Shown: positions 25,073 through 33,139 of the stretch, piece after piece
Layout: the number at the start of each line of letters is the position of its first letter
Numbering within the stretch: the first letter of the stretch is position 1
NCBI GenBank assembly: GCA_034422835.1
Contig: DAOUJJ010000023.1
Span: 1-48,723, forward strand
Direction of reading: 5' to 3'
DNA length: 48,723 nucleotides
Source: VXMO01 sp034422835
GTDB lineage: Bacteria; Chloroflexota; Dehalococcoidia; UBA6926
Notes under the pieces: model-generated
Seen by the model: the letters and a program-made list of their open reading frames with translations, nothing else
What the model was told of the DNA's origin: nothing
Databases searched by the model: none
Program-made: the position numbers and the translations under genes

Positions 25073-25242
25073 TGCCAGTTCTTAAGCATGGACAACACTT
25101 ACATCTTCGTCGGAGATTACAAGCACTGGATGATGACCGACTACAATGCTATCAACCCCGTACAATGACGAGGGGGGACTATGTAATCGGCCGGGCACAA
25201 CTCTACGGAGATCGCAGGAACTTCATCGTCCATCAGAGATGT
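25073..25242 (+). pseudogene. Relic of a homologue of the 2174-2524 gene
   Basis: The frame from 25073 reads IFVGDYKHWMMTDYNAI and stops at TGA. After a frame change it continues DYVIGRAQLYGDRRNFIVHQR. These two pieces match consecutive parts of the intact minus-strand protein at 2174-2524 (FLGGYKYWMMTDVDSI, then LNRAPLYRDRRDFEIRQ). The start region is missing. It is therefore a frameshifted, truncated copy next to the decayed HTH gene; both relics fill the 0.5 kb gap before the GmrSD-like gene. Confidence 0.7.
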
Positions 25243-25312
25243 ACTTACAAACCTAACGTTGATTTCACCAACCCGCCTCATAGCATTCGACAACCATGAC
25301 AAGGAACAACTC

Positions 25313-27406
25313 ATGCAGGCGATAAATAACCCTTTCGTTGCTCTCGTTAATGGAACCAAGCAGTTCATAATTCCGGCGTTTCAGCGAGACTATAGCTGGA
25401 CGACGGAACAATGTCAGCAAATGTGGAACGACATAGTGCGTGCTGGCAAAGTGGACGGTGACCATTTCATGGGGTCAATCGTCTACGTAGAGGACAACGC
25501 TTCGGGAGTATTCAGCAGCTGGCTAGTGGTCGACGGCCAGCAGCGTCTAACCACGCTGACTCTCCTCATGATTGCGCTTCGCGACCACATCCAGAAGACA
25601 GGCTGGGCCGGACAAGAGCCAACCAAGGCTCAGATTGATGCCTATTTTCTGACAAACGAGCACGAGAAGGGTGATCGAAAGTACAAGGTGGCACTGAGAC
25701 GCCACGATGATTCGACGCTGAAGGCTCTCGTTGACGAGCGGGATCCTTCAGAATCAGATAACTGCTCGGAACTGATCATCGAGGCCTATCGGTTCTTTAG
25801 GGAGAAGTTGAACAAGCCAGAAGCGGACCCTGCCCTCGTCTATCGTGGCATAGGGCGCCTGAATATAGTTGACGTCACCCTCCATCGCCCGATGGATGAC
25901 CCTCAAAAGGTCTTTGAAAGTTTGAACTCGACCGGAGTTGACCTAACCCAAAGCGACCTGATTAGGAATTACCTCCTCATGGGTCTCCCGGAACCCGAAC
26001 AGACCCGGATGTATGACCTCTATTGGAGCAAGATTGAGACCCTCTTCCGCGAGGTGGGCAGTTCTCCTGATGCCTTCTTGCGAGACTACATTGCGCTTGA
26101 GCAGGGTACAACAACCCAAGCCCGTGCAGACCGCATATACGCTGAATTCCAAGAATTCTGGAAACCGTCGGACACTACGTCGTTGGAAGACCTACTGAAT
26201 GACCTTGTCCGTTTCGCCCGCTACTTTGCATTCTTCCTGCAGCCTGATCGAATCGACTCCAAGCCGCTCAGCGCTGCAATGAGGCAGGTTCGCAGTTTGG
26301 GGTCCGCTCATGCCATGCTTGTCATGCGCCTTTACTTCCTATTTGACGAGCGGGCTCTGACTCATGACGCCTTTGTACGGGCATTGGATACCATCTCTAG
26401 TTACCTAGTTCGCAGATCGGTCTTAGGAATGCAGACCCGCGGCTATTGGTCGGTGTTTGCTCGGATCACGCATTCGATTAAGGACGAAGACCCGCTGACT
26501 AGCTTGCTTGTTGCCTTGGCAAGAAGACAGAACTACAGGTTTCCAGCCGACGATGAGTTCATATCAGCATTGCAGGAGAACGACCTGTACAGGCTTCGCA
26601 TCTGCTGGCATATCCTGTCGCAGCTTGAAAATGCAGGGCAAAACGAACCGAGTCCGGTAAGCGAATACTCGATAGAGCATGTAATGCCCCAATACATCGA
26701 CAATGTTCCGGAGTGGATAGACATGCTCGGGAAGGACTGGGAAGAGGTTCACCGAAAGTGGCTGCACAGGTTGGGCAACCTCACCCTCACCGCATACAAC
26801 AGCACGTACTCGAATCGACCATTCCATGAAAAGAAGACGGTGAAGGGTGGATTTGAGCAAAGTGCCGTCCGGCTGAATAGATTGGTGGCGCAACGAACAA
26901 ATTGGACTGCTTCCGAAATGGAAGAAAGGGGCCGCGCCTTGGCTCACCGGGCGCTCGAGATCTGGCCTCACCACGACGCTAATGAAGAACTAATACTAGT
27001 GGAGGAGATTCGAGAACTACGCGCACGCTCTGCATCTAGGAGTCTGAACCAGACAGATTTGAATGCCCGTGTTGCGGAGATCATAGACGGAATGCGCGCC
27101 GCAATGGTTGAATTGGGCGAATCTATCGAGGTCGTTGAGAGACACTCTGTTTGCTTCTACAACGCGCAATCCGCCACATTCTTTGTGGAATTACTACCGA
27201 TGGCAGGTTACATCCGGATTCTCTTACCAATTGACTTTGAGGAAGTTGACGACCCCCAGAGAATGGCGCGAGATGTAACGGCTTGGAAGTTTCTGCCGAA
27301 CGTGGTTCACCGTGATTGCGGAGTCTTCATCGACGTCGAGAGTAACGAGTCAATTCCCAGTGCGGTTGCTATGATTCGCCAGGCATTCAATGTGGCGGGA
27401 GAATAG
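25313..27406 (+). CDS. GmrSD-like DUF262/DUF1524 restriction protein with DUF5655-like tail
   Basis: A 697-residue fused protein. The N-terminal DUF262 (GmrS-like NTPase/sensor) has IIPAFQRDYSW (23-29) and VVDGQQRLTTL (DGQQR at 74-78). The DUF1524 (GmrD-like HNH nuclease) has IEHVMPQ (H456) followed by LHRLGNLTLTAYNSTYSNRP. A C-terminal domain (about 580-697) with HSVCFYNAQSATFFVELLP resembles DUF5655. GmrSD-type enzymes are type IV restriction systems that cut DNA carrying modified, for example glucosylated, bases. The start is ATG 25313, with AAGGA 7 bases upstream, which trims a TTG-initiated extension from 25259. It is monocistronic. The catalytic His and Asn of the HNH-like site are present. 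Confidence 0.85.
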   Translation: MQAINNPFVALVNGTKQFIIPAFQRDYSWTTEQCQQMWNDIVRAGKVDGDHFMGSIVYVEDNASGVFSSWLVVDGQQRLTTLTLLMIALRDHIQKTGWAGQEPTKAQIDAYFLTNEHEKGDRKYKVALRRHDDSTLKALVDERDPSESDNCSELIIEAYRFFREKLNKPEADPALVYRGIGRLNIVDVTLHRPMDDPQKVFESLNSTGVDLTQSDLIRNYLLMGLPEPEQTRMYDLYWSKIETLFREVGSSPDAFLRDYIALEQGTTTQARADRIYAEFQEFWKPSDTTSLEDLLNDLVRFARYFAFFLQPDRIDSKPLSAAMRQVRSLGSAHAMLVMRLYFLFDERALTHDAFVRALDTISSYLVRRSVLGMQTRGYWSVFARITHSIKDEDPLTSLLVALARRQNYRFPADDEFISALQENDLYRLRICWHILSQLENAGQNEPSPVSEYSIEHVMPQYIDNVPEWIDMLGKDWEEVHRKWLHRLGNLTLTAYNSTYSNRPFHEKKTVKGGFEQSAVRLNRLVAQRTNWTASEMEERGRALAHRALEIWPHHDANEELILVEEIRELRARSASRSLNQTDLNARVAEIIDGMRAAMVELGESIEVVERHSVCFYNAQSATFFVELLPMAGYIRILLPIDFEEVDDPQRMARDVTAWKFLPNVVHRDCGVFIDVESNESIPSAVAMIRQAFNVAGE

Positions 27407-27435
27407 CTGATTCTTTTGAATTGGTCGCTTCTTCG

Positions 27436-27445
27436 CCCTTAAGGG
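27436..27445. promoter_or_regulatory. CCCTT-AAGGG palindrome
   Basis: A perfect 10-bp palindrome 30 bases after the GmrSD-like stop. It lies in a 266-base gap before the recombinase gene. It resembles the palindromes at 2596-2606 and 20580-20588. No T-tract follows, so it is not an obvious terminator. Confidence 0.25.
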
Positions 27446-27672
27446 AAGACACGACAGCTCTTACCCAGTTCTGGTTCGGCTCAAGTATGATTGGCGACAT
27501 CCTCGGTCACGGGTCGGTATGGGGGTTCAGATAGCAGTGACTCTGTAAGCACTTTCTCCGTCCTGCCTCAACAGCCCTTGACGGCACTCGTATAGTTATG
27601 ACAAGTATCGACGAGGTCTGAATTTCGCGACCGTCACGTAGCCCAACAGTCGTTCAACCAAGGAGGTCACCC

Positions 27673-29355
27673 ATGCCTACACAGCCTGAAGAAATGACCA
27701 ATGCTGCCCTCTACGCCCGCGTCTCCAGTGATCGGCAGGACGTTGATCTCTCGGTTGCGGCACAGTTGCGCGCCCTCCGTGACTACGCAACCAAGAATGG
27801 TTACTTGGTCGCCCGGGAGTACATCGACGAGGCCGAGAGTGGCCGCATTGCCGACCGGCCCCAGTTCCGGAAGATGATCGATGCCGCCACCGCGACGGAC
27901 GCGCCCTTCAAGGAAATCCTTGTCTGGAAGTTCTCCCGCTTCACGCGCAAGCGCGAGCACGCCGTCGCCTTCAAGTCCATGCTCCGCCGCAAGGGTGTCC
28001 GCGTCGTCTCCATCACCGAACACGCCGACGACACGCCCACTGGCAAGCTCATGGAAGCCATCATTGAGAGCGTCGATGAGTTCTACTCCGAGAACCTCGC
28101 CCAAGAAGTCACGCGCGGCATGCGCGAATCGGCCTCACGCGGGTTCTGGGTAGCCGCCAGCCAGCCCTTCGGGTATCGAAAGGTCTATGTGCAGGACGGA
28201 GCCAAGAAGCGGCCGCGGCTGGAACTCAACCCGCCCGCAGACACCGTCGTGCGCCGTATCTTCGACATGGTGCTCAAGGGCGGCACGCTCATGGACATCA
28301 CGAAGACTCTCAATGCGGAAGGCGTCACGACATCGAAGGGCAGCAAGTGGCTTATCACCAGCGTCCACAAAATCCTCGAAAACGAGGCGTACACCGGAAC
28401 GCTAGTCTGGGGCCTGACGGGCAAAGACGGCGCGCCGCCGGTCCGCGTTGAGAATGCGTTCCCGGCCATCGTCACCCATCAGGAGTTTCAGCGGGTCAAG
28501 CGGCTGCTCAAGTCCCGCTCGCCGAAGACGGTCCATCCGAGGCGCGCGGCCAGTCCGTACCTGCTCAGCGGGCTCGCCACGTGCGCACTGTGCGGCAAGA
28601 TGCTGACTGCCGCCGAGGCCAAGAGCGGCAAATACACGTACTACGTGTGTCAGTCCATCCTGAAGGAGGGCAGGGGCTCATGCGAGACGCCCCGCATCAA
28701 TGCCAAGTCGCTTGAGGAGACTATCATCCTCAACCTACGCGAAAATGTTCTCACTGAGAGCAACATACACCGCCTCGTCCGGGTGCTGGATGAAGAGATG
28801 GACGGAGAGGCACGTGAACAGCGTCAGCGTCTGGAGACCATTGAGCAAGAGCTTGAGGACGTGAAGCGCAGGCTGAGCCGAATCTGGCATGTCATCGAGA
28901 CGACGGACATGGAGATGGCCGACGCGACGGAGCGTGTCAGAGAGCTCAGAGATCGCAAGGACAAGCTGGAGCAGGCCGGGGACGAAGCGCGAGCCGTGCT
29001 TGCCGAACGGCGTAAGCTTCTGGATCGTGCCGACACCATTGCGGCCTTCGCCGCCGACATGAGCGAGTTTCTCCGCACCAGCCAGTTGACCGAGACGCGA
29101 TCGTTCATCCGCTCATTCGTGAAGGAGATCCAGGTCAGGCCCGGCAGGGCGTCAATCGTCTACACGATCCCTATGCCGGAGGACAGCCCGATAGGTGATT
29201 CGGATACCGCTGAACTCGCATTGACCAACGGAGTTCGCAGTACTTTCCGAGCTGGTAGCGCGTACGGGATTCGAACCCGTGATCTCCGCCTTGAGAGGGC
29301 GGTGTCCTTGGCCACTAGACGAACGCGCCACCGAATGAACGTCCTCACAGTTTAA
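27673..29355 (+). CDS. Large serine recombinase (integrase), 3' end running through tRNA-Glu
   Basis: A 560-residue frame. Residues 10-155 are the resolvase domain, with catalytic S18 in LYARVSSDRQ and the arginine-rich active site in VWKFSRFTRKREHA. Then come the recombinase domain (about 170-280, FGYRK, then VRRIFDMVLKGGTLMDI), a zinc ribbon (CALCGKM, then YYVCQ and GRGSCETPRI), and a long coiled coil (about 380-460). The genuine C-terminus is probably near MPEDSPIG and VRSTFRAG; the last 30 or so codons (GIRTRDLRLERAVSLATRR) are the antisense of tRNA-Glu and not a true protein end. The start ATG 27673 has AAGGAGGT 6 bases upstream, a strong site. Two relics of related genes lie at 4624-4818 and 5591-5663. 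Confidence 0.9.
   Translation: MPTQPEEMTNAALYARVSSDRQDVDLSVAAQLRALRDYATKNGYLVAREYIDEAESGRIADRPQFRKMIDAATATDAPFKEILVWKFSRFTRKREHAVAFKSMLRRKGVRVVSITEHADDTPTGKLMEAIIESVDEFYSENLAQEVTRGMRESASRGFWVAASQPFGYRKVYVQDGAKKRPRLELNPPADTVVRRIFDMVLKGGTLMDITKTLNAEGVTTSKGSKWLITSVHKILENEAYTGTLVWGLTGKDGAPPVRVENAFPAIVTHQEFQRVKRLLKSRSPKTVHPRRAASPYLLSGLATCALCGKMLTAAEAKSGKYTYYVCQSILKEGRGSCETPRINAKSLEETIILNLRENVLTESNIHRLVRVLDEEMDGEAREQRQRLETIEQELEDVKRRLSRIWHVIETTDMEMADATERVRELRDRKDKLEQAGDEARAVLAERRKLLDRADTIAAFAADMSEFLRTSQLTETRSFIRSFVKEIQVRPGRASIVYTIPMPEDSPIGDSDTAELALTNGVRSTFRAGSAYGIRTRDLRLERAVSLATRRTRHRMNVLTV
29253..29329 (-). tRNA. tRNA-Glu, anticodon CTC
   Basis: A full cloverleaf on the minus strand: acceptor GGCGCGT pairing with ACGCGCT (one G-U), anticodon stem CCGCC/GGCGG with loop CTCTCAA giving anticodon CTC, and T arm ACGGG-TTCGAAT-CCCGT. 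CCA is encoded (29253-29255 on the plus strand reads TGG). Its 3' end faces the serine recombinase gene, whose reading frame continues through it, the arrangement expected when an element has integrated into the 3' end of a tRNA gene. Confidence 0.95.
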
Positions 29356-29386
29356 CCATCACGCCCCGGAATCGCCAATGCGCCGC

Positions 29387-30268
29387 CTACATCCCCTCCG
29401 CGGCGGCTCTCACCTTCTCCATGAGCCCTTCCGCCGGCGCGGACAGCGTTCGACCGCGCAGCGTAATAAGGCCGGCCTGGTCCACCGGCATCATGTGGCC
29501 GAGATGCACGATTCCGAGCATATCCTCGTCGCCCGGCTCTGCCACAACGCGCGGGATGATGGAAATCCCGTAGCCGTGACTGACGTAGCGCTTGATCAGG
29601 TCCAGGGAATCGGCCTCCATGATGATGTCGAAATCCAGACCTTTGCGGCGGAACTCGGACTCCACGGCGGAGCGCGTGTAGGTTCCCGGTCCCATGGTAA
29701 TCAGCGGATATTTGGCGATCTGCTCGAAAGACGTCAGCGGCAATTCCTGCAGCAGTGGGTGGTCGAGGGGTGTAATCAGCAGCCGCTGATAGGGAAACAA
29801 CGGTTGGAATTCCAGCGCGGGGTCCGGATCCACCCCGGGCACGATGCCAAAATCCACCTCCCCCTGCGACACCAGCTCAATCACCTCGGATCGCAGACGT
29901 GAACGCAGCCTCAGGTGTACCGTCGGATTCGTATCCCGAAAAGCCTCCACGGCGCGCAGCAGAAAGTGTGTCAGGTTCGTCGTTGTCGCCACCGTCACCG
30001 GCCCCTCCGTCTGCGCCTGCTGCGTGTTCGTGGCGAGCCCTTCGATGCCCTCGACCAGTGGGCCGGCAAGTTCAAGCAGCTTCTCACCCGCCAGCGTCAG
30101 TCGTATGGGCCGCCGGATGCGATCGAACAGCTGCGTTCCCAGTTCCTGCTCCAGCTTCTTGATGTGCGTGGACACGGTCGGCTGACCGATGTCCAGCAGC
30201 TCCGCCGCCCGAGAAATGCTGCGCACGCGTGCCGCGACGGTGAAGCTGCGCAGTTCGCGAACATCCAT
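29387..30268 (-). CDS. LysR-family transcriptional regulator
   Basis: A 293-residue LysR-type protein. The N-terminal HTH is RELRSFTVAARVRSISRAAE, then IGQPTVSTHIKKLEQELG. The effector domain (about 90-290) has PVTVATTTNLTHFLLRAVEA and DFGIVPGVDPD, as in the CysB/Cbl-like subgroup that senses small sulfur or organic acids. The start is ATG 30268, with GGAAGGGGG just upstream; a longer upstream-extended frame has no such site. It is divergent from a 46-codon gene at 30425, and the 157-base gap should hold its operator. The inducer is not known. Confidence 0.9.
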   Translation of the reverse strand: MDVRELRSFTVAARVRSISRAAELLDIGQPTVSTHIKKLEQELGTQLFDRIRRPIRLTLAGEKLLELAGPLVEGIEGLATNTQQAQTEGPVTVATTTNLTHFLLRAVEAFRDTNPTVHLRLRSRLRSEVIELVSQGEVDFGIVPGVDPDPALEFQPLFPYQRLLITPLDHPLLQELPLTSFEQIAKYPLITMGPGTYTRSAVESEFRRKGLDFDIIMEADSLDLIKRYVSHGYGISIIPRVVAEPGDEDMLGIVHLGHMMPVDQAGLITLRGRTLSAPAEGLMEKVRAAAEGM

Positions 30269-30424
30269 GTCGCCCCCTTCCTGCTTGACCACCCCCATTG
30301 TAGCATCACTAAAACAAATACTAACTATCTTGGAATATCCCTTGATGCAATCCTGTAGGAACGGCAGTATGGATACATGACAAACACAGAAGACAGAGAA
30401 AAGAGAGAAAGAGGGAGGACCCCC

Positions 30425-30565
30425 ATGACACAGACCATTCAGACCATCAGCCCCGTAGCAAGTCAGCCCGTCCGCCCGGTCAAGACCGGCAAGGTTGCGA
30501 TTGAGGCAAGGGCCAGCGTCGACAAGATCGTCGCGCTGAACGCAAACCTGCTGGCAGCGGCATAA
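30425..30565 (+). CDS. Very small protein divergent from the LysR gene
   Basis: A 46-residue peptide beginning MTQTIQTISPV and ending DKIVALNANLLAAA. GGGAGG lies 6-7 bases before ATG 30425, a strong site. Its upstream region is shared with the LysR regulator, and a good rho-independent terminator follows about 90 bases after the stop, so it looks like a real short transcription unit. It has no domain I know. It may be a target of the LysR protein or a leader/effector peptide. Confidence 0.55.
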   Translation: MTQTIQTISPVASQPVRPVKTGKVAIEARASVDKIVALNANLLAAA

Positions 30566-30656
30566 GGGGGTCAGCCCCAAAAACCTTCCCCGTCAGCCCT
30601 GAAAAGGGTGGGGAACCCAAAAACGAAATACCACCACCACACACCTCCTCCCCGGG

Positions 30657-30694
30657 AGAAGCTCCGCACCACACCGCGGGGCTTCTTTCTTTTT
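30657..30694 (+). terminator. Rho-independent terminator after the small ORF
   Basis: An 11-bp stem (AGAAGCTCCGC with GCGGGGCTTCT, one G-T pair) and an 8-base loop ACCACACC are followed by a T-rich run (TTCTTTTT). It lies about 90 bases beyond the 46-codon gene. Confidence 0.75.
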
Positions 30695-30743
30695 GGGAAG
30701 CTATGCGCTCCCTTCCACACTGAAGGGGGAGGGTCAGAGCCTG

Positions 30744-30762
30744 CCCCGTACTTGATACGGGG
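30744..30762. repeat. CCCCGTA-CTTGA-TACGGGG inverted repeat
   Basis: A perfect 7-bp inverted repeat with a 5-base loop lies 20 bases past the hisS stop codon (minus strand). No T-tract follows in the hisS direction, so I list it as a dispersed-type repeat and only possibly a transcription end. Confidence 0.55.
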
Positions 30763-30781
30763 GTGGTGGGGATGCCGCCAA

Positions 30782-32071
30782 TCAGGAAGCTATAGCAGTC
30801 CTGACCGTCTCTGCGCCCAGCGAGACATCATTCTGCTCGCTCGTGTCCAGATCGCGTAGTGCCGCCGTGCCCCTGGCGACCTCATCGTCGCCGATGATCA
30901 GGGCGTAGCGCGCATTTGCCGCGCTCGCAGCCCGCAGCTGCGCCCGCAGGCTCCGGCTGCCCGTCGGGAGCGAAACGCTGAGACCCTGTTGCCGCAATTC
31001 GGCGGCCAGCCGCAGCGCGTGGCCGTGCGCCGTCTCGCCAAGATATACGATGTACAGGTCTGTCCGGGACGACATCGACTCCGGCGGCGTAATTCCGGCC
31101 TCCCGCAGGTTCATGATGATCCGCTCGATGCCGGAGCCGAAACCGACGCCCGGCGTTGGCGCGCCCCCCAACTGCTCGATGAGACCGTCATATCGCCCGC
31201 CCGCGCCCAGCGCCGTCTGTGAGCCTTCAACGGCGGGATGCACCTCAAACACAGTGCGCGTGTAGTAGTCGAGCCCGCGCACCAGCCTCGGCGTAATCTC
31301 GTACGGAATCCCCCACAGGTCCAGGATGTCGCACAGCCGCTGAAAATGATCCGCGCAATCGTCGCACAGCCCGTCCGCCGGCGTCGGTGCGCCCGCCATC
31401 ACTGGCTGGCATCGCTCCTCCTTGCAGTCCAGCAACCGCAAGGCATTCTTCTCATACCGCGTGTGACAGTCCTCGCAGGTGTCATCCAGCCGTGTCGAAT
31501 AGTATTCCCGGAGTGATGCAAGGAACTGCGACCTGCAGCAATCACCGTCGCCGATTGAGTTCACGTGCAGCGTCAGGTTCGTCAGCCCCAACTCCTGCAG
31601 CAGGCTCCACAAAACGTGGATGACCTCCGCGTCGATCTCCGGACTCGAATCGCCGATGGCCTCCACCCCGAACTGGTGATGCTGCCGCAAACGTCCCGAC
31701 TGAGGCCGCTCATAGCGAAAGATGGGTGTGATGTAGAAGGCGCGAACGGGCTGCGGCAGCGTGTGCATCCCGTGCTGAATGTAGGCGCGGCAAACGGGCG
31801 CGGTACCCTCGGGCCGCAGCGTGATCATGTCATCGCCGCGGTCCGTGAACGTGTACATCTCCTTCTCGACGATGTCCGTGCCCTCGCCGACGGTCCGCAC
31901 GAACAGCGCCGTCTCCTCGAACACGGGCGTGTCGATCCGCTTGAAGCCGAAACGATGCGCAACGCTCTGAGCCGTCGCGCGCACCCAATCCCAGTACGGC
32001 TGGTCGTCCGGCAGGGTATCGTTCGTGCCGCGAACGGTCTGAAATCGACGCCGCTCAGTTTCGTTCGACAT
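30782..32071 (-). CDS. hisS: Histidyl-tRNA synthetase
   Basis: A 429-residue class II aminoacyl-tRNA synthetase, near the usual length of about 424. Motif 1 is FGFKRIDTPVFEE. Motif 2 is TLRPEGTAPVCRAYI, then FRYERPQSGRLRQHHQFGVE. The histidine-A motif is RGLDYYTRTVFEV, and GAGGRYDGLIEQLGG and GFGSGIERI (motif 3) follow. The C-terminal anticodon-binding domain contains LYIVYLGE and YALIIGDDEV. It attaches histidine to tRNA-His. It is downstream of fabI on the same strand with an 85-base gap. The start is ATG 32071, and the frame looks intact throughout. Confidence 0.95.
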   Translation of the reverse strand: MSNETERRRFQTVRGTNDTLPDDQPYWDWVRATAQSVAHRFGFKRIDTPVFEETALFVRTVGEGTDIVEKEMYTFTDRGDDMITLRPEGTAPVCRAYIQHGMHTLPQPVRAFYITPIFRYERPQSGRLRQHHQFGVEAIGDSSPEIDAEVIHVLWSLLQELGLTNLTLHVNSIGDGDCCRSQFLASLREYYSTRLDDTCEDCHTRYEKNALRLLDCKEERCQPVMAGAPTPADGLCDDCADHFQRLCDILDLWGIPYEITPRLVRGLDYYTRTVFEVHPAVEGSQTALGAGGRYDGLIEQLGGAPTPGVGFGSGIERIIMNLREAGITPPESMSSRTDLYIVYLGETAHGHALRLAAELRQQGLSVSLPTGSRSLRAQLRAASAANARYALIIGDDEVARGTAALRDLDTSEQNDVSLGAETVRTAIAS

Positions 32072-32156
32072 TACATTGACACGCTGCCGAATGTGCCTGT
32101 CACCGGCAATAAAAGCCCAACCACACTGTGCATCTCAATACAGGTCGATGATTAAA

Positions 32157-32930
32157 TTACACGCCGGCGATTTGGTAGCCGCCGTCGATGGGCAGCACGT
32201 GGCCGGTGATGCCGCTTGAAAGATCGCTCAGCAGGAACAGCGCCGCCTTGGCCACCTCATCGTGCGTGATGTTGCGCTGCAACGGCGAGCGCTCCGCCTG
32301 GATGCGCTTCATGTCCACATAGCCGTGAATGGCACGAGAGGACAGTGTATCCAGAGGGCCCGGCGAGAGCGCGTTCACGCGGATGCCCCGCGGCCCCAGC
32401 TCATACGCCAGCTGCCGCACCTCATTCTCCAGCGCCGCCTTTGCCGTGCCCATGATGTTGTAGCCGGGGAAAACGCGGTCGGACGCCTGGAACGTCAACG
32501 TCACGATGGTCCCGCCCTCCGACATCAGCGGCGCGGCGTACCGCGCGACGGGGATCAGCGAATACGCGCTCACCTCCAGCGCGATGCGAAAGCCGTCGCG
32601 TCCCGTCTCGGAGAAATCACCGCCCAGGTCATCCCGATTCGCAAAGGCGATGCTGTGGATCAGCAGGTCTACGGACGCCCCGTCCGCGGCAATCTGCGCG
32701 AAAGCCGACTCAACATTCTCGTCCTCGGACACGTCGCATTCGATGAGCGTGACGTTGTTCATCTCGCCCGTCAGCTTGCGGATGCCGTCGCCGAGCCGCT
32801 CATTCTGGTAGGTCAGATACAGATTCGCGCCCGCGCTGTGCAGCGCCTGAGCGATGTGCCACGCGATGCTGCGGTGATTCGCCACCCCCAGCACAACCGC
32901 ATTCTTCCCCGAAAGATCAATCGAATACAT
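32157..32930 (-). CDS. fabI: Enoyl-[acyl-carrier-protein] reductase (NADH), FabI
   Basis: A 257-residue SDR protein that reduces trans-2-enoyl-ACP in fatty acid elongation. The nucleotide-binding loop is GVANHRSIAWHIAQ (the FabI form of the Rossmann motif). The active site is Y157-x6-K164 in FPGYNIMGTAKAALE. The C-terminus SGITGHVLPIDGGYQIAGV is typical. The start is ATG 32930, before YSIDLSGKNAVV, which removes an upstream extension. One oddity: the first of the two FabI active-site tyrosines (Tyr146 in E. coli) is phenylalanine here (LTFQAS), while the catalytic Tyr-Lys pair is intact. hisS follows on the same strand. Confidence 0.95.
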   Translation of the reverse strand: MYSIDLSGKNAVVLGVANHRSIAWHIAQALHSAGANLYLTYQNERLGDGIRKLTGEMNNVTLIECDVSEDENVESAFAQIAADGASVDLLIHSIAFANRDDLGGDFSETGRDGFRIALEVSAYSLIPVARYAAPLMSEGGTIVTLTFQASDRVFPGYNIMGTAKAALENEVRQLAYELGPRGIRVNALSPGPLDTLSSRAIHGYVDMKRIQAERSPLQRNITHDEVAKAALFLLSDLSSGITGHVLPIDGGYQIAGV

Positions 32931-32961
32931 ACCACCGCCCGTCATTCCCGCCCCGCCCTCT

Positions 32962-32989
32962 GTCATTCCGAGCGTAGTCGAGGAATCCA
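32962..32989. repeat. GTCATTCCGAGCG...CGAGGAATCC repeat, copy 1
   Basis: A short imperfect palindrome-like dispersed repeat between fabI and the glycosylase-like gene. Copies: 33113-33139, 38252-38278 (variant) and 38649-38676. All are intergenic or at gene ends. Confidence 0.65.
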
Positions 32990-33052
32990 GAACTCAATGT
33001 CTACAACGATTCCTATTGTATCGCGTGAACCAGCCCGCCCGCCGCCCCCGTC

Positions 33053-33072
33053 ATTCCCGCGAAAGCGGGAAT
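33053..33072. repeat. ATTCCCGC-GAAA-GCGGGAAT dispersed hairpin, copy 2
   Basis: Identical to the unit at 401-420, a perfect 8-bp stem with GAAA loop. It lies in a repeat cluster with copies 1 and 2 of the CATTCCGAG-type repeat. Confidence 0.8.
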
Positions 33073-33112
33073 CCAGAACTCGGAATGCAACCAAACAGAG
33101 TAGCCGCTCTAT

Positions 33113-33139
33113 GTCATTCCGAGCACAGTCGAGGAATCT
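33113..33139. repeat. GTCATTCCGAG...CGAGGAATC repeat, copy 2
   Basis: A copy of the repeat at 32962-32989. Its end abuts the stop codon (33138-33140) of the minus-strand glycosylase-like gene. Confidence 0.6.

Noticed and set aside
27480..27540. Short MIGDILGHGSV string resembling the end of a tyrosine recombinase
   Set aside because: Only about ten residues match a LGHSS-type motif and no other conserved residues are found upstream; could be chance.
29260..29355. Last 30 or so codons of the recombinase frame as true protein
   Set aside because: They are the exact antisense of tRNA-Glu plus its flank.
30657..30694. Riboswitch-like structure after the 46-codon gene
   Set aside because: A simple stem-loop plus T-run is sufficient; no conserved riboswitch elements recognised.
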